From an uncultured Bacteroidota bacterium (GTDB lineage Bacteria > Bacteroidota > Bacteroidia > Bacteroidales > P3): a stretch of DNA of 64,000 bases. The translations under genes and the position numbers were made by a program. The DNA is taken from assembly GCA_902800395.1 (NCBI GenBank), contig CADCEC010000002.1, positions 176,492 through 240,491 on the forward strand, given 5' to 3'. Below, one piece after another: positions 51,051 to 59,742 of the stretch (positions within the stretch are counted from its first letter, which is position 1; each line of letters opens with the position of its first letter). The notes beneath the pieces are model-generated. The model was not told the DNA's origin. It saw only the letters and a list, made by a program, of their open reading frames with translations, and searched no databases.

Positions 51051-51790
51051 GAAGAATCCCGCCAGCAGTCAAACACCTGCTGATTATCAATATCATCGTC
51101 TTTATTGCCGACTTTGTGCTGCAAATGCGCGGCACCTTCGACTTGAATTCCTTCCTGGGCCTTTGGAGCCTCGAAGTACCCGACTATAATCCCTATGGCC
51201 ACTTCCATTTCTGGCAGCCGCTCACCTACATGTTCGCCCATGGAAACTTCACCCACATCTTCTTCAACATGTATGCCCTCTGGATGTTCGGTTCGGTGAT
51301 GGAAAACCACTGGGGTACCAAACGCTTCCTCTTCTACTACTTCGCCTGCGGCATTGGCGCCGGACTGCTCTATCTCCTCGTGCCCGGCCTGCACGTCACC
51401 ATCGGTGCCTCGGGTGCCATCTATGGCCTCCTGCTGGCTTTCGCCATGTACTTCCCCAAAGACCGCGTCTACATCTTCATTTGGATGTTCGTCCTCATTG
51501 GTGCCTCGCTCGTATTCAACAGCATCGGCATTCCGGAATTGCAACGCATCGGTGCCTTTATCGACGAATACTCTGTGCTGCTGTTCCTGCTTATCTTTTA
51601 CCTCGGACAGAACGGCAAAGGCCTCGTGCCCATACAGAACCGTTGGTTCATAGCCATCATGACTGCCATCGAGCTCTTCATGGGATTCTTCATCATCGAC
51701 GGCGTGGCCCACTTTGCCCACCTCGGCGGCATGCTCATCGGCCTCCTCATCATTCTCTGGTGGCGTAAGCATCCATTCTCACAGTTCTAG
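51047..51790 (+). CDS. Rhomboid-family intramembrane serine protease
   Basis: This 247-residue polytopic membrane protein has six helices. The catalytic serine is in GASGAIYG (about 123-130) and the catalytic histidine in AHFAHLGGMLIG (about 225-236). The loop-1 NMYALWMFG and HGNFTHIFFN motifs are conserved. It cleaves membrane proteins within the bilayer; the substrate is unknown. Its start overlaps the mutL stop by 4 nt, closing a three-gene unit (thioredoxin-like, mutL, rhomboid). Confidence 0.95.
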   Translation: MRRIPPAVKHLLIINIIVFIADFVLQMRGTFDLNSFLGLWSLEVPDYNPYGHFHFWQPLTYMFAHGNFTHIFFNMYALWMFGSVMENHWGTKRFLFYYFACGIGAGLLYLLVPGLHVTIGASGAIYGLLLAFAMYFPKDRVYIFIWMFVLIGASLVFNSIGIPELQRIGAFIDEYSVLLFLLIFYLGQNGKGLVPIQNRWFIAIMTAIELFMGFFIIDGVAHFAHLGGMLIGLLIILWWRKHPFSQF

Positions 51791-51878
51791 GAACTCAGAA
51801 GTAAAAACTAAGAAGGCTGCCGCGATTCATTGATGCGACAGCCTTCTTAGTTCACAGCTCTTACTTCTTAGCTCTTAT
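51791..51878. repeat. Heptamer arrays flanking and forming a terminator
   Basis: Units gaactca, gaagtaa, aaactaa and gaaggct (51791-51818), and ttcacag, ctcttac, ttcttag and ctcttat (51851-51878). The second block contains the kdd stop codon. The inner units of the two blocks pair in the terminator stem. Confidence 0.75.
51808..51850. terminator. Bidirectional terminator between rhomboid gene and kdd
   Basis: A 12-bp stem CTAAGAAGGCTG / CAGCCTTCTTAG extends inward by CGC / GCG with one mismatch. Confidence 0.82.
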
Positions 51879-52948
51879 GCATAGAGTTCCTCGAAAATCT
51901 TGCGCAGCTCGGGGCTCTCACGGAGCTCCTGCAGCGTGAACTCGGCGTGGCCCTTGGTGTAGCCGTTGCCCATAATCATGTTCACGTCGCTGCCGATACC
52001 CTCGGCACCGAGGCTGGCCTTGGTGAAGCTGGTAGCCATGCTGAAGAAGTAGACGATACCGTCGTCCTTGGTGCAGAGCACAGCGGTCATCTCCTGGTCG
52101 GGGACGTTGACGCAGTTGATGGTCACGTCAGCCATCTTACCGTTGGTGAGGCGCTCGATGAGTTCGTACACCTGCACGGGGGTCATGCCGGCGGCACTCT
52201 CCACGATGTCACAGAAGCCGAGGTCTTTGATACGCTGGGTGCTCTTCGGGCTGTTGGCGATGCCGATAACCTTGCCGGTCACGCCAACGCGCTTCTTGGC
52301 CTCGTAGCAGCAGAGCATACCGCTCTTACCACCGGCGCCAAGGATGACGACGGTCTGGCCATACTGGCACAGCTTGGCGGTCTGGGCGGGAGCACCAGCC
52401 ACATCGAGGGCACTCAGGGCGAGTTTCTCGGGCATGTCGGTAGGAATCTTGGCATAGATACCGCTCTCGAAGAGGATAGCCTTACCCTTGATGTCCACTT
52501 GGTCGACCTCGGGACGGATCTCGAGAATCTCATCGATGCGGAGAGGAGTCAGCGAGAGGCTGACGAGGGTAGCGATGCGGTCGCCCTCTTTGAGGTCGAT
52601 CTTGCCCTTCAGGGCGTCGCCAATCTTCTCGACCTTGCCGAGGAGCATGCCACCCGAACCGGTGCGACGGTTGCGGTGCTTGCCCTGGAGCTCGACATTG
52701 AGGAGCATCTCCTTCTTCACCTCTTCCATGATTTTCTCCTGGCTGGCGCCTTCGCCGGCCTGCTGCTTGGCATAGTTGTGGATGTCGGTGAACGAAGCGC
52801 TGTCGATGTTCAGGGTCTGAACGTCGATAAGGATCTCGTTGTCCCAAATCTCATCCATGTTGTTGTCAAGCTTGTTGGCGGGCTGAGGGAGAACACCCTT
52901 CGGCTCGATGACGCGGTGGGTACCGTACTTGTTGCCTTTTTTCTGCAT
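51875..52948 (-). CDS. kdd: L-erythro-3,5-diaminohexanoate dehydrogenase
   Basis: This 357-residue NAD(P)-dependent enzyme of lysine fermentation oxidises 3,5-diaminohexanoate to 5-amino-3-oxohexanoate. The N-terminus (GNKYGTHRVIEPKGVLPQPA) and the segments IATLVSLSLTPLRIDEI and VVILGAGGKSGMLCCYEA (nucleotide-binding glycine loop) match the Fusobacterium/Clostridium enzyme. The usual partner genes (lysine aminomutases, kce, kal) are not in the window. It is monocistronic with a TATCTTTG box about 65 nt upstream. Confidence 0.93.
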   Translation of the reverse strand: MQKKGNKYGTHRVIEPKGVLPQPANKLDNNMDEIWDNEILIDVQTLNIDSASFTDIHNYAKQQAGEGASQEKIMEEVKKEMLLNVELQGKHRNRRTGSGGMLLGKVEKIGDALKGKIDLKEGDRIATLVSLSLTPLRIDEILEIRPEVDQVDIKGKAILFESGIYAKIPTDMPEKLALSALDVAGAPAQTAKLCQYGQTVVILGAGGKSGMLCCYEAKKRVGVTGKVIGIANSPKSTQRIKDLGFCDIVESAAGMTPVQVYELIERLTNGKMADVTINCVNVPDQEMTAVLCTKDDGIVYFFSMATSFTKASLGAEGIGSDVNMIMGNGYTKGHAEFTLQELRESPELRKIFEELYA

Positions 52949-53012
52949 AATAATAGGTTATTTTATTGATTATTAATTAAATTAACAGTATTTTCGGTCA
53001 CTGTTGAGGAAA

Positions 53013-53020
53013 CAAAGATA
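53013..53020 (-). promoter_or_regulatory. -7 box of kdd
   Basis: The minus strand reads TTGTATCTTTG. A TTTG lies 12 nt upstream rather than 19-21, with a T-run between. Confidence 0.65.
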
Positions 53021-53120
53021 CAAAAAAAAAATCAAACGCCGAGTTTTTTTTCAAAACAGCAAAAAAACGCCCCAAAACCTCCAAACCGACCTCCCACAAA
53101 ATCAACGCCTTATAGTCCAT

Positions 53121-53153
53121 AACTCTTACTCAACTCTTACTCCCCTCTTACCC
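53121..53153. repeat. Three-unit 11-bp array
   Basis: Units aactcttactc, aactcttactc and ccctcttaccc in the kdd-GT4 gap. Confidence 0.7.
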
Positions 53154-53290
53154 CTCCCTTTGCCCCCTCTTACCTGGATAAGAGATGGGCATGTTTTCAA
53201 ACTGACAAAAAAACTTTATTCGCCGACCGACACAATATTCTCGGCAATTGCGCGTTAGCAATAATAAAATTATTATGATATAATATAATA

Positions 53291-54412
53291 ATGAAAGTCA
53301 TCATACTAGGAACAGCATGGCCTTATCGAGGAGGCCTGTCGGCTTTCAACGAGCGCCTGGCACGACAATACCAAGCCGAAGGCCACGAGGTGGAGATTGT
53401 TACCTTCACGCTGCAATATCCCTCATTCCTCTTCCCCGGGAAGACGCAATACAGCGAGGAGCCCGCACCCGAAGGGCTGAAAATTACGCGTAAACTCAAC
53501 GCCATCAATCCCTTCAGCTGGCTCAGCACTGGCCGCTACATCAAGAAGCAGAAGCCCGATATAGTCATCACCAAGTTCTGGCTGCCTTTCATGGCACCAG
53601 CCCTCGGCACGGTGAACCGCCTTTGCAAACGGAAGGGTACCAAGCGCATCAGCATCCTCGACAACCTCATCCCTCACGAGAAGCGCTTTGGCGACAAAAA
53701 ATTCGCCCGCTATTTTGTGAAATCGATAGACGGCATGGTGGCCATGTCGAAATCGGTGCTCGCCGATGTCGACATTTTCGACCCTCAACACCTGAAGCCG
53801 AGAGTTTTCTGTCCGCATCCCCTCTACGACCATTACGGAGAGACGCTCACACGCAAGGAGGCCCTCGACCTTATCGGACTGCGTGAAAACCAGCGTTATG
53901 TGCTTTTCTTCGGCTTCATCCGCGACTACAAGGGACTCGACCTGCTCTTCGACGCTATGGCCGACGAACGAATGACTCAACTGGGGGTGAAACTCATCGT
54001 GGCCGGCGAGTTCTACGGTGACTCCAAACCCTACATGGAGCAAATCAAACGCCTCGATATCAGCGACCGCGTGGTGATGCATACTGACTTCATCCCCGAC
54101 CACGAGGTGAACCGCTACTTCTGCGCCGCCGACCTCGTGGCACAACCCTACAAGAGCGCTACACAGAGCGGTGTGACACAGATAGCTTTCCACTTCGAGA
54201 AACCCATGCTGGTGACCGATGTGGGCGGCCTGCCCGAGATAGTGCCCGACGGCAAGGTGGGCTTCGTGGTGAAACCCGACGCCCAGCAGATTGCCGACGC
54301 CATTGTGCGCTATTTCTCTGAGAACTGGCAGGAGCGCCTCACCGAAGGCGTCCGCGAGGAGAAGAAGAAATACGCCTGGGAAAACATGACGAACGCAATT
54401 AACAATTTATAA
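53291..54412 (+). CDS. GT4-family glycosyltransferase
   Basis: This 373-residue GT-B fold enzyme has an N-terminal acceptor domain with a glycine-rich PYRGGLSAFNERLA and a C-terminal donor domain (about 190-360) with FFGFIRDYKGLDLLFDA and the E-x7-E region KSATQSGVTQIAFHFEKPMLVTDVGGLPEI. It lies 29 nt before the heptose-kinase gene, so the simplest reading is that it transfers D-glycero-D-manno-heptose from GDP-heptose, or a neighbouring sugar, in a surface glycan. The acceptor is unknown. Confidence 0.88.
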   Translation: MKVIILGTAWPYRGGLSAFNERLARQYQAEGHEVEIVTFTLQYPSFLFPGKTQYSEEPAPEGLKITRKLNAINPFSWLSTGRYIKKQKPDIVITKFWLPFMAPALGTVNRLCKRKGTKRISILDNLIPHEKRFGDKKFARYFVKSIDGMVAMSKSVLADVDIFDPQHLKPRVFCPHPLYDHYGETLTRKEALDLIGLRENQRYVLFFGFIRDYKGLDLLFDAMADERMTQLGVKLIVAGEFYGDSKPYMEQIKRLDISDRVVMHTDFIPDHEVNRYFCAADLVAQPYKSATQSGVTQIAFHFEKPMLVTDVGGLPEIVPDGKVGFVVKPDAQQIADAIVRYFSENWQERLTEGVREEKKKYAWENMTNAINNL

Positions 54413-54441
54413 TACAATAGAAACAAAAACAAACAACATAT

Positions 54442-55464
54442 ATGACCATCCGAAGCAAATCACCCTTGCGCCTGGGTTTGGCAGGCGGCGGCACCGACGT
54501 CTCTCCCTATAGCGACCTCTACGGTGGTGCCATCCTCAACGCCACCATCAGCATGTATGCCTACACTACCATCGAGCCCACCGACGACGGTCGCGTGGAG
54601 TTTCTGGCACCCGACAAAGGGCTGCGCGAGGTGTACGACAACGCCATGGAGGTGGATACCGACGGCTACTTTATCCTCCACAAAGGCGTGTACAACCGTA
54701 TCGTCAAGCAGTTCACTCACAAACCGTTATCGATGCGCATCGCCTCCTTTGTCGATGCTCCTGCCGGTAGCGGTCTGGGCACCTCGTCGACTTTGGTGGT
54801 GAGCATCCTCGGCGCCTATGTGGAGTGGCTCAAACTGCCTTTGGGCGAATATGACATCGCCCATTTGGCCTACGAAATTGAGCGTGTGGACTTAGGTCTC
54901 GCCGGCGGCAAACAAGACCAGTATGCTGCCACCTTCGGAGGATTCAATTTCATGGAATTCATAGGCGACAACGTGATTGTCAACCCCTTGCGCGTCCGAC
55001 AGCAGTACATCGACGAACTCAATCACAACCTGCTGCTCTATTATACCGACACCTCGCATGTCAGTGCCGACATCATCAAGGAGCAGCAGCAGAACGTGAA
55101 AAACAAGAAGACCTCCAGCATCGAGAGCATGCACAAGCTCAAGGAGCAGGCGCAGCAGATGAAAGAAGCGCTGCTGAAAGGACATGTGGGCAGCATCGGC
55201 GAGATCCTGAATTTTGGCTGGCAGCACAAAAAGCAGATGGCCCAAAGCGTGAGCAACGCCCGGATTGACGCCATCTACGATGCCGCCATCCAGGCAGGTG
55301 CCTCGGGAGGCAAAATCAGTGGTGCCGGCGGTGGCGGATTTATGTTCTTCTACTGCCCCGAACTGACACGCTTCGCTGTAAGGGAGGCGCTGGCGAAGTT
55401 CGGCGGAGAGACCAAGCGCTACGAGTTTACCTCCGAAGGCTTAAAAACCTGGACAACAGAATGA
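54442..55464 (+). CDS. hddA: D-glycero-alpha-D-manno-heptose-7-phosphate 1-kinase
   Basis: This 340-residue GHMP kinase has the N-terminal SPLRLGLAGGGTDVSPYS, the ATP loop APAGSGLGTSSTL (about 110-122) and the C-terminal SGAGGGGFMFFY. These are signatures of the HddA/FKP-type subgroup acting on heptose-7-phosphate. With gmhA, hddC and gmhB it completes a GDP-D-glycero-alpha-D-manno-heptose route. The last codons run into a short heptamer block before gmhA. Confidence 0.9.
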   Translation: MTIRSKSPLRLGLAGGGTDVSPYSDLYGGAILNATISMYAYTTIEPTDDGRVEFLAPDKGLREVYDNAMEVDTDGYFILHKGVYNRIVKQFTHKPLSMRIASFVDAPAGSGLGTSSTLVVSILGAYVEWLKLPLGEYDIAHLAYEIERVDLGLAGGKQDQYAATFGGFNFMEFIGDNVIVNPLRVRQQYIDELNHNLLLYYTDTSHVSADIIKEQQQNVKNKKTSSIESMHKLKEQAQQMKEALLKGHVGSIGEILNFGWQHKKQMAQSVSNARIDAIYDAAIQAGASGGKISGAGGGGFMFFYCPELTRFAVREALAKFGGETKRYEFTSEGLKTWTTE

Positions 55465-55488
55465 AATGAAAATTGAAAATTGATATTA
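55461..55488. repeat. Heptamer array between hddA and gmhA
   Basis: Units atgaaat, gaaaatt, gaaaatt and gatatta. They contain the hddA TGA and lead into the gmhA start. Confidence 0.7.
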
Positions 55489-56060
55489 TGAATAGAATAC
55501 AGGAATCTATTGAGCAGAGCATTGCTGTCAAGCAGCAGATTTTGTCTAACAGTGTGTTGATGCAGACCGTCTCCGACGCGGCAGCGCTTATCGAGGCTTC
55601 GCTACGTGCTGGAGGCAAAATCCACTTCTGCGGCAACGGCGGCAGCGCCGCCGATGCACAACATCTGGCTGCCGAACTCAGTGGCCGCTTCTACTTCGAC
55701 CGCCCACCGCTCAACGCCGAGGCGCTGCATTGCAACACCAGTTACCTCACCGCCGTCGGCAACGATTACGGTTATGAGTATATCTTCGCCCGCCTCCTGC
55801 GCGGCACCGCCAAGCGGGGCGACGTGCTGGTGGGCATCAGCACCAGTGGCAACAGTAAGAACATCCTCGAAGCCTACAAGGTGGCTAAGGAACTGGGGGT
55901 AAGCATTATCTCGATGACCGGCGCCACGGGTGGCAAGATGAAAGACTGCGGAGGCCTCCTGCTTAACGTGCCCTCCACCGACACCCCACGCATCCAGGAG
56001 AGTCATATTATGCTCGGCCATATCATCTGCGAACTCGTGGAGTCCGCTATGTTCAAATAG
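55488..56060 (+). CDS. gmhA: Sedoheptulose-7-phosphate isomerase
   Basis: This 190-residue SIS-domain enzyme makes D-glycero-D-manno-heptose-7-phosphate. It contains FCGNGGSAADAQHLAAELSGRF (about 46-67), STSGNSKN and the C-terminal ESHIMLGHIICELVE. The ATG at 55488 (MNRIQESI) is preferred to the ATG at 55473, which lies within repeat units and adds a five-residue extension. Three nt separate it from hddC. Confidence 0.94.
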   Translation: MNRIQESIEQSIAVKQQILSNSVLMQTVSDAAALIEASLRAGGKIHFCGNGGSAADAQHLAAELSGRFYFDRPPLNAEALHCNTSYLTAVGNDYGYEYIFARLLRGTAKRGDVLVGISTSGNSKNILEAYKVAKELGVSIISMTGATGGKMKDCGGLLLNVPSTDTPRIQESHIMLGHIICELVESAMFK

Positions 56061-56063
56061 TGT

Positions 56064-56762
56064 ATGAGAGAAGCGATTGTTTTGGCAGGAGGCTTCGGCA
56101 CCCGACTGCAGAGTGTCGTGAGCGATGTCCCCAAACCTATGGCTCCTGTGGCAGGTAGACCTTTTCTAACCTATCTGCTTGACCGACTTAGAAATCAGGG
56201 GTATCTACATGTAGTGCTGGCTACGGGATACCTGCATGAGAAAGTAGAGGCTTTCTTCGGAAAAGAATACCACGGTATCTCCATCGACTATGCCCGTGAG
56301 TTCTCTCCTCTGGGTACTGGGGGCGCCATCGTTAATGCCCTACAGCACTGCCATGAAGACTACGTCACGGTAGTCAACGGAGACACCCTCTTCGATATCG
56401 ACCACAGCGAGCTCATCGACCTGTCCGTCACCAAGCGGACGCAACTGGCCATCGTACTGCGCCAAGTGCCCGACTCCGGCCGGTACGGTGCCGTCGAAAC
56501 GGATGCCGATGGACAAATTACTGCCTTCAGGGAGAAAGACCCTACTGCTGGTAAAGGTCTAATCAATGGCGGTATCTACCGCGTTGACCGCCATCTCCTC
56601 GACGACCACAGTATTGGCGAGCCTTTTTCGTTCGAGAAAGAACTCATGCAACAACGCTATCACAACGAACGGTTCTACGCCTACGCTTCGGGGGCCTACT
56701 TCATCGACATCGGTATCCCTGACGACTACGCCCGCGCACAAAAAGAACTTCCTCTGCTATGA
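56064..56762 (+). CDS. hddC: D-glycero-alpha-D-manno-heptose-1-phosphate guanylyltransferase
   Basis: This 232-residue nucleotidyltransferase has the N-terminal LAGGFGTRLQSVVSDVPKPMAPVAGRPFL, the metal-binding GDTLFDID and the C-terminal YFIDIGIPDDYARA. The position in the heptose operon fits HddC, which activates heptose-1-phosphate with GTP; other sugar-1-phosphates cannot be excluded by sequence alone. Its stop overlaps the gmhB start (ATGA at 56759-56762). Confidence 0.88.
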   Translation: MREAIVLAGGFGTRLQSVVSDVPKPMAPVAGRPFLTYLLDRLRNQGYLHVVLATGYLHEKVEAFFGKEYHGISIDYAREFSPLGTGGAIVNALQHCHEDYVTVVNGDTLFDIDHSELIDLSVTKRTQLAIVLRQVPDSGRYGAVETDADGQITAFREKDPTAGKGLINGGIYRVDRHLLDDHSIGEPFSFEKELMQQRYHNERFYAYASGAYFIDIGIPDDYARAQKELPLL

Positions 56763-57277
56763 AAGCACTGTTCCTCGACCGCGACGGGGTACTTAATGTA
56801 CTGCGTCACAACGACTATGTAAAATGTCCTGACGAACTGGAGATTCTCCCCGGAACGGCAGAAGCACTGGCGTTGTGTCGTCCTCATTTCGACTATATCT
56901 TTATCGTTACCAACCAGCAAGGCATCGGCAAAGGGCTGATGACAGAGAATGACCTTCAGGCAATACATGCCAAACTCACTTCTGCACTGCCCTTTATCGA
57001 TAACATATATCATTGCCCTCACCTCGAAAAAGCTCATAGTTTCCTCCGCAAGCCGAGTATCGGGATGGCTCTGCAGGCTCGCCGTGAGCATCCAGGATTG
57101 CGCCTGAAGGACTGTGTGATGGTGGGAGACTCGATGACCGACATGCTGTTCGGCCGCCGTGCCGGCATGACTACCGTGCTGGTGGGCGACAATAGCGGCT
57201 GCGCCATAGAAAAACCTTGGCTGGTGGATTTTAAATACGGAAGTCTTCTGGAATATGCTCTGACCCTCGGGAACTAA
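56759..57277 (+). CDS. gmhB: D-glycero-D-manno-heptose-1,7-bisphosphate 7-phosphatase
   Basis: This 172-residue HAD hydrolase has the nucleophile motif FLDRDGVLN (residues 4-12), the TNQQGIGKG motif and the C-terminal VGDSMTDM metal site. It removes the 7-phosphate between the kinase and nucleotidyltransferase steps. It is the last gene of the heptose operon and converges on the OppB-type permease gene 18 nt away; no terminator is seen between them. Confidence 0.92.
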   Translation: MKALFLDRDGVLNVLRHNDYVKCPDELEILPGTAEALALCRPHFDYIFIVTNQQGIGKGLMTENDLQAIHAKLTSALPFIDNIYHCPHLEKAHSFLRKPSIGMALQARREHPGLRLKDCVMVGDSMTDMLFGRRAGMTTVLVGDNSGCAIEKPWLVDFKYGSLLEYALTLGN

Positions 57278-57295
57278 AAACAACGAGGAACACAA

Positions 57296-58375
57296 CTAAC
57301 GGTCGACACGCACCCGGGGGTCGAGCCAGCCGTAGACGAGGTCCGTCAGGATATTGATTATCACCAACAGAACACAGATGAAGAGTATAGCTCCCATCAC
57401 CACGGGGAAGTCGTACTGATCGAGGGCGTCGACAATCACGACGCCCATGCCTTTCCAGTCAAACACATACTCCACGAAGACAGCGCCGGCCAGGAGCGAG
57501 GCCAGCCATCCGGAGGCCGAGGTGACCACGGGGTTGAGAGCGTTACGGAGTGCATGACGCACAACTACACGTCTATAGCTGAGGCCTTTAGCTCGGGCGG
57601 TGCGGATATAGTCCTGCGAGAGGGCTTCGAGCATGGAGTTGCGAGTAAGCTGTGTGAGGGTGGCCAACGGACGGATTCCGAGGGTCAATGCAGGAAGTAT
57701 TAGATTCTTCAGGTCAAGGTATTCCCCTTCTCCATAATCGTCAACCGAGAAGAGGTTGCCAAACATGTTGAGACCTGTCCAGTCGGCCATCACATAGGCA
57801 AAAAGCCAGGCTATAAGGATGGCGGCGAAGAAGCTGGGGAGCGACATACCAAGGGTGGAAAGCACCAGCGAGAGACGGTCAAGCCACGAATCCTTGTGGA
57901 GGGCCGAAATGACTCCCAGCGTGATGCCGACCGCCAAAGCGAAAAGCATTGCCGTAAGTGCCAATACGGCAGTTTGAGGAAAAGCCGTTGAGATAACCTC
58001 GGAGACTTTACGCTGGCTCTGGTAGGAGCGCCGCAGATAGGGAGTCTTCACCACCAGCGAAGTGGAGCCTAAGCGTAGGAGGGTGGCGTAGGAGTATTTG
58101 TCGGAAGAGAGGTAGAAGAAACTGGAGGAGTCTTGATTGTTATGCAATGAGATGGGAGACAGGTCATTGAGATAGTTTATATATTGTGTCACCAGGGGTT
58201 TGTCGCGACCCAAGTCGCGGTTGATGGCCTCGATGCTTTCGGCATCGGCACGCTGTCCGAGCATCATGCGGGCGGGGTCGCCGGGGAGCACGTTGAAGAG
58301 GAAGAAAACCAACGTGACGACTCCCAGCAGTACCAGGAAGCCATATAACAACCGCTTTCCTACATAACGCAACAT
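57296..58375 (-). CDS. Peptide/oligopeptide ABC transporter permease (DppB/OppB type)
   Basis: This 359-residue inner-membrane permease has six membrane segments. The N-terminal FLFNVLPGDPARMMLG and the ATPase-coupling loop DYIRTARAKGLSYRRVVVRHALRNAL (about 253-277) are the family hallmarks. A roughly 50-residue insertion after helix 1 (about 75-125) makes it longer than the usual 306-340. No binding protein, second permease or ATPase gene lies beside it. Its ATG lies 1 nt after the tsaB stop, so it is the last gene of the tsaB operon. Confidence 0.9.
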   Translation of the reverse strand: MLRYVGKRLLYGFLVLLGVVTLVFFLFNVLPGDPARMMLGQRADAESIEAINRDLGRDKPLVTQYINYLNDLSPISLHNNQDSSSFFYLSSDKYSYATLLRLGSTSLVVKTPYLRRSYQSQRKVSEVISTAFPQTAVLALTAMLFALAVGITLGVISALHKDSWLDRLSLVLSTLGMSLPSFFAAILIAWLFAYVMADWTGLNMFGNLFSVDDYGEGEYLDLKNLILPALTLGIRPLATLTQLTRNSMLEALSQDYIRTARAKGLSYRRVVVRHALRNALNPVVTSASGWLASLLAGAVFVEYVFDWKGMGVVIVDALDQYDFPVVMGAILFICVLLVIINILTDLVYGWLDPRVRVDR

Positions 58376-58376
58376 A

Positions 58377-59069
58377 TCATCTCAATCCGTGGACAACACT
58401 TTTTTTAGCGACAAAGTCTTTGAGGTAGAAAGGCTCGAAGTAGGCCACATCTTCCATTTTTCCCTCGCGGAGACGGGTCTCTGCCAATTCAAGCATTCCT
58501 TTAGCTGACAGACAGAAGTTGTTGTCATATCGAGCATTGCAATGTACACCGAGTATATCTTTAGTCTTCTCGGCACCATCACCGACAAAGACCACCTCTC
58601 CCCTATCAAGCCACTCATCAAAGCAGCCCGCTTCGATGACATCGGCTGAGGTGTCGCGGAGAATTTCCATTTCACCATTAACAATCATCGTGTAGCACTC
58701 CATACGGCGGGCATCAATCATGGGGCACACAAGGCCGCGGTAGTCGGGGTGCTGACGGTAGTAGAGAGAGGCCATAGAGAGCAACGTAGGCACGGAGAGT
58801 AGCGGGATACCGAGTGCGTAGCAGAAGCCTTTGGCAGTGCTGACACCGATGCGGAGGCCCGTGTAGCTTCCAGGACCGGCAGAGACACAGACGGCACCGA
58901 GTTCGCGGGGCGTCAAATGACTCTCTTTCAGCACTTCGTCGATAAACACCGAGAGACAGGTGGAGTGGGCATTGGGAGTGTCGCTCTCGCGATGGGCAAC
59001 AACCTTTCCCTCTGATGCGAGCACCACGGAGCATATCTGTGTAGCAGTTTCTATCAGCAGAATATTCAT
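58377..59069 (-). CDS. tsaB: tRNA threonylcarbamoyladenosine biosynthesis protein TsaB
   Basis: This 230-residue ASKHA-fold protein partners TsaD and TsaE in t6A37 modification of ANN-reading tRNAs. It begins MNILLIETATQICSV and contains VCVSAGPGSYTGLRIGVSTAKG (about 60-82), both family signatures. It lies 2 nt after the lolA-like gene and 1 nt before the permease gene. Confidence 0.95.
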   Translation of the reverse strand: MNILLIETATQICSVVLASEGKVVAHRESDTPNAHSTCLSVFIDEVLKESHLTPRELGAVCVSAGPGSYTGLRIGVSTAKGFCYALGIPLLSVPTLLSMASLYYRQHPDYRGLVCPMIDARRMECYTMIVNGEMEILRDTSADVIEAGCFDEWLDRGEVVFVGDGAEKTKDILGVHCNARYDNNFCLSAKGMLELAETRLREGKMEDVAYFEPFYLKDFVAKKSVVHGLR

Positions 59070-59071
59070 AA

Positions 59072-59740
59072 TTACCTCATATCAATGACATCAATCTCCG
59101 GATGCGCTTTGGTATCGAAGGAGAAGCTTCCCTTTACTTTGCCGTATTTCTGTTTCGAGAAAGTGTAAATCTCGCGGCTGGAGTCGTATTTGTGTACTTC
59201 GATGCATTTCAGCTCACCGCTTTCCTCGTTGATGAGGAGACGTATCTTGTGGAAACTCTGTGCCGAACGCGGCTGGAGGTCTATCACCGCCGTGCCATCA
59301 TCCTCAGTGCGAATGTATTTCTCGCGGAAGTTCTTCTTGTAGTGCGCCATAAGGCTGGCAGGATTCAACAGATTCATGCCGTCATCTTCTTCAATACTGT
59401 TGACGGTCACCTCTTTGGCTTTCTTGTTCCAGTACCAGACACTCTTACCATCGCTGACAATCTCTTCCTCGGAGGTCACAACGCTGTATTTACTACCCTG
59501 ATATTTCACCTCAGCATCACGCTCGAAGATCTTCTTTTTCTGGCTGTCGAGGGCCGTCATCTTCACCGTAAAACTGGCATTGTCGAGCTTTTTGATAGCC
59601 TTCTTCAGCACCGCTGTGGCGTTCTCGTCGAGGCGACCCTGCGAGTTATGGGTGATTTGAGCCGATGCCGAGTGGAAAGTGGAAAGTGAAAAGTGGAAAG
59701 CGAGGATAGCGCAAAGTGATATTTTCAGTAAACTTTTCAT
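59072..59740 (-). CDS. lolA: LolA-like outer-membrane lipoprotein carrier
   Basis: This 222-residue periplasmic protein has a signal peptide (1-27, SASAQ) and the LolA fold (FTVKMTALDSQKKKIFERDAEVKYQGSKYSV, SDGKSVWYWNKKAKEVTVNS), which ferries lipoproteins from the inner to the outer membrane. Many lipoproteins in this window would be clients. The ATG at 59740 is chosen because the longer ORF to 59872 runs out of frame inside folE. Residues 12-23 of the signal peptide (ILAFHFSLSTFH) are encoded by a heptamer array. Confidence 0.88.
   Translation of the reverse strand: MKSLLKISLCAILAFHFSLSTFHSASAQITHNSQGRLDENATAVLKKAIKKLDNASFTVKMTALDSQKKKIFERDAEVKYQGSKYSVVTSEEEIVSDGKSVWYWNKKAKEVTVNSIEEDDGMNLLNPASLMAHYKKNFREKYIRTEDDGTAVIDLQPRSAQSFHKIRLLINEESGELKCIEVHKYDSSREIYTFSKQKYGKVKGSFSFDTKAHPEIDVIDMR
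59672..59706. repeat. Heptamer array encoding the LolA-like signal peptide core
   Basis: Units agtggaa, agtggaa, agtgaaa, agtggaa and agcgagg. This is the same family as the arrays inside clpC and the AsmA-like gene. Confidence 0.82.
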
Positions 59741-59742
59741 AA

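Larger units (their letters stand above)
52949..53290. other. 342-bp intergenic region between divergent kdd and the GT4 gene
   Basis: It holds the kdd -7 box (53013-53020), a 10-A run, an 11-bp tandem array (53121-53153) and C/T-rich DNA. No promoter I can name precedes the GT4 gene, although TATAAT-like AT-rich DNA lies at 53279-53290. No ORF of interest is seen. Confidence 0.6.
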
